Notes under the pieces: generated by a model | The model's input: the letters and a program-made list of their open reading frames with translations, nothing else | The model's database searches: none | What the model was told of the DNA's origin: nothing | Source of the DNA: Aquiluna sp. | GTDB taxonomy: Bacteria; Actinomycetota; Actinomycetes; Actinomycetales; Microbacteriaceae | Direction: 5' to 3' | Assembly (NCBI GenBank): GCA_028095925.1 | Contig: JAOHCW010000004.1 | Coordinates: 1-64,000, forward strand | Length of the DNA: 64,000 nt | Part shown: piece by piece, positions 57,138 through 64,000 of the stretch | Numbering within the stretch: position 1 is the stretch's first letter | Layout of the letters: each line of letters begins with the position of its first letter | Program-made: the position numbers and the translations under genes

Positions 57138-58115
57138 GTGGCCCTCACAGCAGCAATAAAGGACGAACTCGCACGAGTCCCAGCCGGCAACAGCCTGGTC
57201 AGAGCTGCAGAGCTTGCCACAATCCTGCGTTTTTGTGGGGGACTGCACCTGATATCTGGCCGGATAGCCATTGAGGTGGAGCTTGACTCCGCCACCCTAG
57301 CTAGGCGTCTAACTCGAGCCATTGCCGAGCTCTACGGCATTCAAGCCGAACTCAGCGTGGTGTCTGCAAGCGGACTTCGCAAGAACAGTGGTTACCAGAT
57401 TCGAGTTCTGAGAGATGGCGAACTCTTGGCACGCCAGACCGGATTAATCGATAACCGCGGAAGACCCGTCCGAGGACTCCCCGCAACCCTGGTCTCATCG
57501 ACCATGGACGAGGCAAGGGCCATTTGGCGCGGTGCCTTCTTGGCTCACGGAACCCTAACCGACCCTGGCCGCTCCACCTCGCTCGAAGTGACAGCTCCTG
57601 GAAACGAATCCGCAATGGCACTTGTGGGTGTTGCCAGGCGTCTCGGAGTGAACGCTAAGGCGCGTGAGGTTCGAAACGTCTTTCGCGTAGTTGTGCGAGA
57701 CGGTGAGGGAATTACCGAGCTGCTTCGACAAATGGGCTGCATCGACCAGGTGGACAAGTGGGAAGAGCTTAGGAACCGTCGAGAGGTTAGGGGAGCAGCC
57801 AATCGACTTGCCAATTTCGACGATGCCAACTTGCGTCGCAGCGCCCAAGCCGCGGTTGCCGCAAGTGCGCGTGTGCAAAGAGCGCTCGAGATCCTTGGCA
57901 CCGATGCACCCGAACACCTCAAATACGCTGGAGAGCTCAGGCTCAAGCACAAGGACGCCTCCCTGGACGAGCTCGGCAGGCTGGCAGAGCCCCCGATGAC
58001 TAAGGACGCGGTCGCAGGGCGGATTAGAAGACTTCTCGCAACTGCCGACCGTAGAGCGGCGGATCTGGGCATTCCAGACACCGAATCCGTTATCGCAGAC
58101 CTGCTCGAGGAATAA
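57138..58115 (+). CDS. whiA: Sporulation/cell-division regulator WhiA
   Basis: DNA-binding protein with a degenerate LAGLIDADG homing-endonuclease fold plus a C-terminal helix-turn-helix; in streptomycetes it activates sporulation septation genes with WhiB, and it is also kept in non-sporulating actinobacteria, where it affects division. The 325 residues show [14 protein letters not shown] at the N-terminus, [20 protein letters not shown], the RRNA-like patch [20 protein letters not shown], and [20 protein letters not shown] for the helix-turn-helix. GTG 57138 follows GGTAGGGAG. Confidence 0.94.
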   Translation: MALTAAIKDELARVPAGNSLVRAAELATILRFCGGLHLISGRIAIEVELDSATLARRLTRAIAELYGIQAELSVVSASGLRKNSGYQIRVLRDGELLARQTGLIDNRGRPVRGLPATLVSSTMDEARAIWRGAFLAHGTLTDPGRSTSLEVTAPGNESAMALVGVARRLGVNAKAREVRNVFRVVVRDGEGITELLRQMGCIDQVDKWEELRNRREVRGAANRLANFDDANLRRSAQAAVAASARVQRALEILGTDAPEHLKYAGELRLKHKDASLDELGRLAEPPMTKDAVAGRIRRLLATADRRAADLGIPDTESVIADLLEE

Positions 58116-58160
58116 TCCAGCCGGTTCGAACTTAGAACTAACAATCAGAAGGAGAAACCC

Positions 58161-58778
58161 ATGACCTACCAGCTTCCAGATCTCAGCTACGACTACTCAG
58201 CCCTTGAGCCTCACATTTCGGCTCGCATCATGGAGCTGCACCACTCTAAGCACCACCAGGCCTATGTGACGGGCGCAAATGCTGCTCTGGAGGCCATGGA
58301 GAGAGCTCGGAGTGAGGACAACTTTGCAACTCTCCCGAAGCTTCAGAAGGACCTTGCCTTCAACCTCGGGGGACATGTCAACCACAGCATCTTCTGGAAG
58401 AACCTAAGCCCCAGCTCGTCGGCCCCAGAGGGTGACCTAGCTGCCGCAATCACCGAATACTTCGGTTCCTTTGAGGCCTTCAAGAACCACTTTTCGGCTG
58501 CGGCAATTGGCATTCAGGGCTCTGGGTGGGCATACCTAGCCTGGGACGCCCTCGGAAACAGGATGATCATTGGCCAGTTGTATGACCAGCAGGGGAACCT
58601 TGCGATGGGGAACATTCCACTTTTGATGCTCGACATGTGGGAGCACGCCTTCTACCTCGACTACCAGAACGTCAAAGCTGATTACGTGAAGGCCTTTTGG
58701 AACATCATTAACTGGGAAGACGTGGGGAATCGCTTTGGCTCTGTTTCAGTGCACTCAAAGTCGCTACTGCTAGGCTAA
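58161..58778 (+). CDS. sodA: Superoxide dismutase, probably Mn type
   Basis: Dismutates superoxide in the cytosol; no signal peptide. The 205 residues keep the four metal ligands H27 (MELHHSKHH), H75 (GGHVNHSIFW), D158 and H162 (LDMWEHAFYLDY). A glycine pair before the second ligand and Q119 in IGIQGSGWAYL are features of manganese rather than iron enzymes, though cambialistic use is possible. ATG 58161 has a strong Shine-Dalgarno (AAGGAG). The 45-base gap upstream contains the palindrome GTTCGAAC. It sits between whiA and gap, an unexpected place. Confidence 0.95.
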   Translation: MTYQLPDLSYDYSALEPHISARIMELHHSKHHQAYVTGANAALEAMERARSEDNFATLPKLQKDLAFNLGGHVNHSIFWKNLSPSSSAPEGDLAAAITEYFGSFEAFKNHFSAAAIGIQGSGWAYLAWDALGNRMIIGQLYDQQGNLAMGNIPLLMLDMWEHAFYLDYQNVKADYVKAFWNIINWEDVGNRFGSVSVHSKSLLLG

Positions 58779-58783
58779 TGAGG

Positions 58784-58803
58784 TCCGCCCAAAGGTGCGC
58801 GGA
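58784..58803 (+). terminator. Weak hairpin after sodA
   Basis: TCCGC (58784-58788) pairs with GCGGA (58799-58803), with an inner CC-AAA-GG, followed by GCTTTCTATT. The stem is short with a three-base bulge and the T-run is broken, so it may only attenuate. An A/T-rich stretch (58810-58821) between it and the gap ribosome site could hold a gap promoter, but no clear box fits. Confidence 0.3.
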
Positions 58804-58819
58804 GCTTTCTATTCAATAA

Positions 58820-59838
<1,019 letters not shown>

Positions 59839-59839
<1 letters not shown>

Positions 59840-61047
59840 TGCTCAGATCCATCAAGTCGCTTCAGGATTTAGGCGGCAAAAGGGTAATCCTGCGCTGTGA
59901 TTTCAACGTTCCGCTTTCTGATGGTCAAATCACTGACGACGGCCGGATTCGCGCAGCTCTACCGACAATCAAGCATTTGATTGCAGCAGGTGCCAGGTTG
60001 GTTATCTGCTCACACCTTGGAAGGCCCGAGGGTCAAATAAATCCAGACTTCTCATTGGAGCCCGTGGCGACTCGACTGGAGGAGCTATTGGGCCAGCCAG
60101 TCGTGTTCTCTCCCGACACGATTGGGGCCCAAGCCAAGGCTGCCTCAAAGCTGCTCGAAGACGGGGGAGTTGCCCTAATCGAAAACCTTAGGTTTAGCCC
60201 CTTGGAAACCTCAAGTGACCAGGCAGAGCGCGAGGAGTTCGCAAAATCTCTTGCCGAGCTGGGTGATGTTCTAGTGAGCGATGGCTTCGGTGTTGTCCAT
60301 CGAAAGCAGGCAAGCGTTTATGAGCTAGCAAAGCTTCTGCCCAGCTGTGCCGGATTGCTAATTGAGCGTGAGGTCGAGGTACTTAGGTCTCTAACCGAGA
60401 ACCCTGAGCGTCCCTACTGCGTGGTGCTAGGTGGATCTAAGGTTTCAGACAAGCTTGCGGTAATTGAAAACCTGCTGCCCAAGGTCGACAAACTCCTAGT
60501 TGGTGGCGGCATGGTGTTCACCCTTCTTGAGGCAAAGGGCCACGATGTTGCATCCAGCCTCCTAGAGTCCGACCAGTTGGAGATAGTCCGCGGATTCTTG
60601 GCCCAGGCGGACCAGCTTGGGGTTGAGATCTTGCTTCCAAGCGACATCGTTGTCGGAAGTGGGTTTAGCAAGGATGCCGAGTTTGAGACCGTTGCAGCAG
60701 ATCGCATCGCGGAATCGCGCTTTGGTGTTAGCGGCATTGGTCTCGACATCGGTCCAGAGTCGGCAAAGACGTTTGCAGAGGTCGTCAGGAGCTCTAAGAC
60801 GGTGTTCTGGAATGGGCCCATGGGCGTATTTGAATTCGACAACTTCTCCCACGGCACTAAGGCGGTCGCCCAGGCCCTCACGGAAGTCGAAGGCCTTTCA
60901 GTAGTCGGCGGTGGAGATTCGGCTTCGGCTGTGAGAGCGCTGGGCTTTACCGATGATGTCTTTGGCCACATCTCAACCGGCGGCGGAGCTAGCCTTGAGT
61001 ATCTCGAAGGCAAGAAGCTACCGGGACTGGAGGTTTTAGATGACTAA
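59839..61047 (+). CDS. pgk: Phosphoglycerate kinase
   Basis: Transfers phosphate from 1,3-bisphosphoglycerate to ADP. The 402 residues contain RVILRCDFNVPLSDGQITDD, ICSHLGRPEG, SDGFGVVHRKQASVYELAKL (the GVVHR variant typical of actinobacteria), VLGGSKVSDKLAVIENLL and GPMGVFEFDNFSHGT with GGGDSASAV near the C-terminus. I chose ATG 59839, one base into the gap stop, giving MLRSIKSLQDLGGKRVILR; the frame is open further into gap but that part is not family-like. It overlaps tpiA by 8 bases. Confidence 0.96.
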
Positions 61048-61822
61048 GCGGACGCCTCTGATTGCTGGAAACTGGAAAATGAACCTAGATCACCTCCAGG
61101 GAATTGCGCTTATTCAGAAGGTTTGCTGGACCCTAAACGACGCCGACCACGACTATAAAGACGTCGAGGTCGCGGTCTTTCCACCTTTCACTCACTTGCG
61201 GAGTGCTCAAACTCTTATTGACGCCGAGAAGTTTGAGGTCAAGCTGGGAGCGCAAGATATCTCGGAGCACGAGGCTGGTGCCTTCACTGGAGAGATCTCG
61301 GGTGCGATGCTGAAGAAGCTTGATGTGGACTACGTCCTTATCGGTCATTCCGAGCGCAGGCAGTACCACAACGAGGGTAACGAGACGGTCCACAGCAAAG
61401 TGGCTGCGGCCTTCAGCTCAGGCATTGTCCCGGTTATCTGCGTAGGGGAGACGCTCGAGGAGCTTGAGAGCAGGGGACAGAGCGCGGTTCCTGTCGAGCA
61501 GACGATTGCAGCTCTCTCCGGTCACGAAAGCATTGGCGAGTTTGTTATTGCCTACGAGCCGGTATGGGCAATTGGCACCGGCAAGGTTGCAACCCCGCAG
61601 GAGGCCGAGGACGTCTCCAAGGCAATTCGCGAGGCCCTGAGGGATAACTTTGGCGAGCAGGCTGCCAACTCGCGCATTCTCTACGGCGGCTCGGTAAAGG
61701 CAAATAATGTCGCGGGCTTCTTGCAAAGTGGCGAGGTAGATGGTGTGCTTGTAGGCGGTGCATCGCTTGTTGCCGACGAGTTTTCGGGTATTGCCCGTTA
61801 TCAAAAGCACATAGTTCTATAA
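61040..61822 (+). CDS. tpiA: Triosephosphate isomerase
   Basis: Interconverts dihydroxyacetone phosphate and glyceraldehyde 3-phosphate. The 260-residue TIM barrel has K13 in AGNWKMN, catalytic H103 in VLIGHSERRQ, catalytic E173 in AYEPVWAIGTGK and the phosphate loop YGGSVKANN plus LVGGASL. All active residues are intact. ATG 61040 lies inside the end of pgk. Its TAA stop lies within a TATAAT sequence that may promote secG. Confidence 0.97.
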   Translation: MTKRTPLIAGNWKMNLDHLQGIALIQKVCWTLNDADHDYKDVEVAVFPPFTHLRSAQTLIDAEKFEVKLGAQDISEHEAGAFTGEISGAMLKKLDVDYVLIGHSERRQYHNEGNETVHSKVAAAFSSGIVPVICVGETLEELESRGQSAVPVEQTIAALSGHESIGEFVIAYEPVWAIGTGKVATPQEAEDVSKAIREALRDNFGEQAANSRILYGGSVKANNVAGFLQSGEVDGVLVGGASLVADEFSGIARYQKHIVL

Positions 61823-61823
61823 T
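61818..61823 (+). promoter_or_regulatory. Consensus -10 box for secG
   Basis: TATAAT, a perfect -10 hexamer, overlaps the tpiA stop codon. Transcription would start near 61830, leaving a leader with the strong Shine-Dalgarno GGAGG (61838-61842) before secG. No -35 box at the usual distance; TTGCCC is 21 bases upstream. Confidence 0.5.
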
Positions 61824-61846
61824 TTGACGAGGTTTCCGGAGGAATA

Positions 61847-62095
61847 ATGGCCGCACTACAAACAGCACTGCTGGTGCTTCTAGCAATTACCAGCGTCTTG
61901 CTGATACTCATGATCCTGCTCCACAAGGGCCGCGGTGGTGGTGTCGCAGACATGTTTGGTGGTGGCGTGACCAGCTCCATGCAGTCATCTGGAGTCGCAG
62001 AGCGCAACCTAAACCGCATAACGGTGATTCTCGGATTGGTTTGGGTGACGGTAATCATCATCCTCGGACTATTCACTCGATTCGGTTGGGCCTAA
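61847..62095 (+). CDS. secG: Protein translocase subunit SecG
   Basis: Small subunit of the SecYEG channel. The 82 residues have two membrane segments (TALLVLLAITSVLLILMILL and ITVILGLVWVTVIIILGLFT) joined by the typical loop HKGRGGGVADMFGGGV. It has a strong Shine-Dalgarno. tpiA-secG neighbourhood is widespread; the stop is followed directly by rbpA. Confidence 0.95.
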   Translation: MAALQTALLVLLAITSVLLILMILLHKGRGGGVADMFGGGVTSSMQSSGVAERNLNRITVILGLVWVTVIIILGLFTRFGWA

Positions 62096-62473
62096 ATGTC
62101 ATCTTCACCATCAATTAGGGGTGCCCGTGTTGGTGCCGGCCCAATGGGCGAAAAGGATCGTGGCCACCAGGTCGAAAAGGTCACAATCAGCTTCTACTGT
62201 GCTAACGGCCACGAGAACCACCCTTTCTTTGCTGCCAGTGTCGAGGCGGAGGACATCCCCCAGGAGATTGACTGCCCAAGCTGTGGCTTTCCGGCAGGTA
62301 GGGACAAAGAAAACCCGCCACTGGTTGCGAAGATTGAGCCCTATAAGACTCACCTCGCATACGTGAAGGAGCGTCGCACGGACGCCGAGGCGAAGCAGAT
62401 CCTCGATGAGGCTCTGCAGCTAATTCGTGAGCGCCGTGAGAAGGCAGCGGCAGCCGCTAAAGCGCGTCGCTAA
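62096..62473 (+). CDS. rbpA: RNA polymerase-binding protein RbpA
   Basis: Actinobacteria-specific factor that binds RNA polymerase and principal sigma factors and stabilises open complexes. The 125 residues have an N-terminal tail (IRGARVGAGPMGE), a zinc-binding core with C35, H39, C60 and C63 (YCANGHE, CPSCG), a basic linker and the sigma-interacting helix with KTHLAYVKERRTDAEAKQIL. The C-terminus is extended and Lys/Arg/Ala-rich. ATG directly follows the secG stop. The last 17 bases overlap the convergent pgl gene. Confidence 0.94.
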   Translation: MSSSPSIRGARVGAGPMGEKDRGHQVEKVTISFYCANGHENHPFFAASVEAEDIPQEIDCPSCGFPAGRDKENPPLVAKIEPYKTHLAYVKERRTDAEAKQILDEALQLIRERREKAAAAAKARR

Positions 62474-63140
62474 TCTCTTTATCCAGATACCATCTGGTCT
62501 CTGATAGACCCTGAACTTTCGACGCAGGCAACTGACCTGCATAAACACTTCTTAGTGCATCGGCCTTACCCGCACCCGCTACCAAAAACCAAACTCGCTC
62601 CGAGTTGTTTAGTGCCTGGTAGCTGAAGCTGAGTCTCTCACTCGGTGGCTTCGGAGAGTCATCTTCAGAGACTATCCACGCATCCTCGTGCGCCACGCCC
62701 GGGAAAAGACTTGCGATGTGGCCATCCGGCCCCATTCCCAAAATCGTTAGGTCAATTTGCCTCAAGGGGCTCGCGATTGGCCCCAAGAGATTCTCAAGTT
62801 CGAACGAGAAACGCTGCTTGGCATCTTCTAGTTTTTCGCTAGCCTCCGGATAGCGGATTAGATAGCTCTGCAAACCTGGAAATGCCACTAGCGCTTGGTG
62901 CTCGTTTCTGTTTGCGTGATCCCTTGGCACATAGCGCTCATCGCCGAATATGAAGTGGATGTTAGTGAGAACCACTGATGTTTCTCCCAAGGCCGCAATG
63001 AATTCGATACCGAGAGTGCCGCCTGTGAGCAAGACTGTCAGCTCTGACTTGGACTTTCGAAGCTCGTCAACAAGCTCCGCGAAATCGCTTGTGGCCTGTG
63101 CAATCAGCGCTTCAGGGCTTTCGAGAATCTTCTTTTCCAT
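62457..63140 (-). CDS. pgl: 6-phosphogluconolactonase
   Basis: Opens 6-phosphogluconolactone, the second step of the oxidative pentose-phosphate path. The 227 residues show LLTGGTLGIEFIAAL, HFIFGDERYVPRDHANRNE and TILGMGPDGHIASLFPG, then WFLVAGAGKADAL: the DevB/SOL family. ATG 63140 shares a base with the opcA stop, so it is cotranscribed with opcA and presumably zwf beyond the window. Its 3' end overlaps rbpA by 17 bases, tail to tail. Confidence 0.94.
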   Translation of the reverse strand: MEKKILESPEALIAQATSDFAELVDELRKSKSELTVLLTGGTLGIEFIAALGETSVVLTNIHFIFGDERYVPRDHANRNEHQALVAFPGLQSYLIRYPEASEKLEDAKQRFSFELENLLGPIASPLRQIDLTILGMGPDGHIASLFPGVAHEDAWIVSEDDSPKPPSERLSFSYQALNNSERVWFLVAGAGKADALRSVYAGQLPASKVQGLSETRWYLDKEISDAL

Positions 63141-64000
63141 TAGCTACCCAGTGTTCCGCTCAGGACCTTGCCATAGACGCTGTCTTCGCCAAGGTATCGC
63201 ATGTCTTCGACCAGGCAATCCATGTCACTGCGCTGAGGCAACAGCACCGAGGACTCTGGGGCATCGGGCTGCGAGATTAGAGCGACCTGCCCCGATCGCA
63301 ACACGCTGAGCTCTCCGCTATCAAAACTGATAAGAACACCCGCGATGCCCTGCACGGTTTTGCCGTCAAGGGCTTCAGTCACGTCCGTCTTTGCATTCAG
63401 GCTTTGACCAAGCCAAGCAGCCAGCAGGTGAGCACTTGGTGAGCTAAGGGCTCCATAGACCGTCACCTTCTGAACCTTGCGCTGCTTATGAGAGTCAAAG
63501 AGCGCAGCCAGCTGGGAACGCCAGAGGGTTATCCGCGTCCAGGACATGTCGCCATCTCCAGGGGAGTAGTTGGTCGCGAGCTGCTGCAGGAATGCCATAG
63601 GGTCTGGTTGCGAGGAGGCATCTGTTATTCGGCGGGAGGCGATCTCGCCAAGAGCGGTAGCGGATGGGTTTCCGGAGCATTCAGACGGCCACCAGGCCAC
63701 AACTGGAGCATCTGGGAGCATCAGGCCCGTAACGAGCGACTCGGGGTTGCTGGCGGCATTGCCCAGGGCTTTGAGAATTACCACCTCGCTGGCTCCGGCA
63801 TCTCCGCCGACCCTAATCTCCGCATCAAGTCTGTCCTTGCCGCGCTTGCCTTGATCTTTAGCCAAGACAATGATTCGTGAGGGGTGGAGCTTTGACGCGC
63901 CGTTGGCGGCGTTGACCGCGGTCTCAAGGTTCTCTAAATCGGTTTCGACGATGAGGGTTAGCACGCGTCCCAGGGCAACAACACCACCAGCTTCGCGCAG
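63140..64000 (-). CDS. opcA: Glucose-6-phosphate dehydrogenase assembly protein OpcA, 5' end cut by window
   Basis: Needed for assembly or redox control of glucose-6-phosphate dehydrogenase in actinobacteria and cyanobacteria. The frame stays open to the window edge: upstream of an internal GTG (63964) the codons read LREAGGVVALGR, which continues the family motif into VLTLIVETDLEN, so that GTG is not the start. About 286 residues are visible, with MLPDAPVVAWWPSE and WTRITLWRSQLAALFD as family markers. zwf is expected just outside the window. Confidence 0.93.
   Translation of the reverse strand: MREAGGVVALGRVLTLIVETDLENLETAVNAANGASKLHPSRIIVLAKDQGKRGKDRLDAEIRVGGDAGASEVVILKALGNAASNPESLVTGLMLPDAPVVAWWPSECSGNPSATALGEIASRRITDASSQPDPMAFLQQLATNYSPGDGDMSWTRITLWRSQLAALFDSHKQRKVQKVTVYGALSSPSAHLLAAWLGQSLNAKTDVTEALDGKTVQGIAGVLISFDSGELSVLRSGQVALISQPDAPESSVLLPQRSDMDCLVEDMRYLGEDSVYGKVLSGTLGS

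Noticed and set aside
57545-58144. Minus-strand open frame of about 199 codons inside whiA
   Set aside because: Ser/Arg-rich shadow with no start signal; whiA motifs explain the region.
58124-58145. SOS (LexA) box near GTTCGAAC upstream of sodA
   Set aside because: The actinobacterial SOS box needs GAAC-N4-GTTC; here the order is reversed and the second half reads AGAAC.
60414-61013. Minus-strand open frame of about 199 codons inside pgk
   Set aside because: Low-complexity Ser/Pro/Thr-rich translation typical of an antisense shadow; pgk is complete over it.

Overview
The window is a core-chromosome segment of a streamlined actinobacterium, most likely a Microbacteriaceae relative of the freshwater Luna type (Aquiluna/Rhodoluna). 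The lineage call is inference from actinobacterial hallmark genes (RbpA, WhiA, PdtaR with an ANTAR domain, a helicase-less PriA, the HGxxPAAW and Trp-operon membrane proteins), gene order that matches other actinobacteria, G+C that looks only slightly above half by eye, and extreme packing. I count 61 protein genes, two of them cut by the window edges, and one tRNA gene. No insertion sequence, prophage, CRISPR array or long gene-free stretch is visible; the longest untranslated gap between protein genes is 168 bases and holds a terminator and a tRNA.

Layout. 1-11461: rarA (cut), rpsD, two small membrane-associated proteins, alaS, ruvX, mltG, the shikimate genes aroE-C-K-B-Q, efp and nusB. 11462-20711: a pyrimidine chain (pyrR, pyrB, pyrC, PH-like protein, carA, carB, pyrF, gmk, rpoZ) in which every gene overlaps the next, led by a PyrR-binding RNA hairpin that covers the pyrR ribosome binding site. 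20721-27762: coaBC, metK, priA, fmt, rsmB, rpe. 27773-34913: hisE-G-F-I running straight into trpE, two small membrane proteins and trpC-B-A. 34918-43335: lgt, gltB, gltD, pyk. 43344-44506: a terminator, tRNA-Leu(CAA) on the minus strand, the response regulator pdtaR and a convergent thioesterase. 44538-56238: polA, rpsA, coaE and uvrB-uvrA-uvrC. 56263-62473: rapZ, whiA, sodA, gap, pgk, tpiA, secG, rbpA. 62457-64000, minus strand: pgl and opcA (cut).

The genes cover aromatic amino-acid, pyrimidine, histidine and tryptophan synthesis, glutamate synthesis, lower glycolysis and the entry to the pentose-phosphate path, excision repair, translation factors and formyl-Met start. Several pathways are only partly present here (no trpD/trpG, hisA/H/B/C/D, pyrD/E, aroA or a DAHP synthase), as expected for genes kept at other loci.

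I do not see a new multi-gene accessory system. The most unusual signal is regulatory: a TAnnnT -10 box lies exactly 6 bases before the start codon of eight genes (aroQ, rpe, trpB, lgt, polA, coaE, uvrB, uvrA) and 7-8 bases before three more. At five of these junctions the TAG stop codon of the upstream gene forms the first half of the box, fixing the gap at 9 bases. This predicts leaderless mRNAs promoted from inside tightly packed gene runs. Other points are a palindromic -10 box shared by polA and the divergent thioesterase, structured leaders before rpsD and rpsA, and the absence of mIHF (between pyrF and gmk) and YvcK (between rapZ and whiA) from their usual places.
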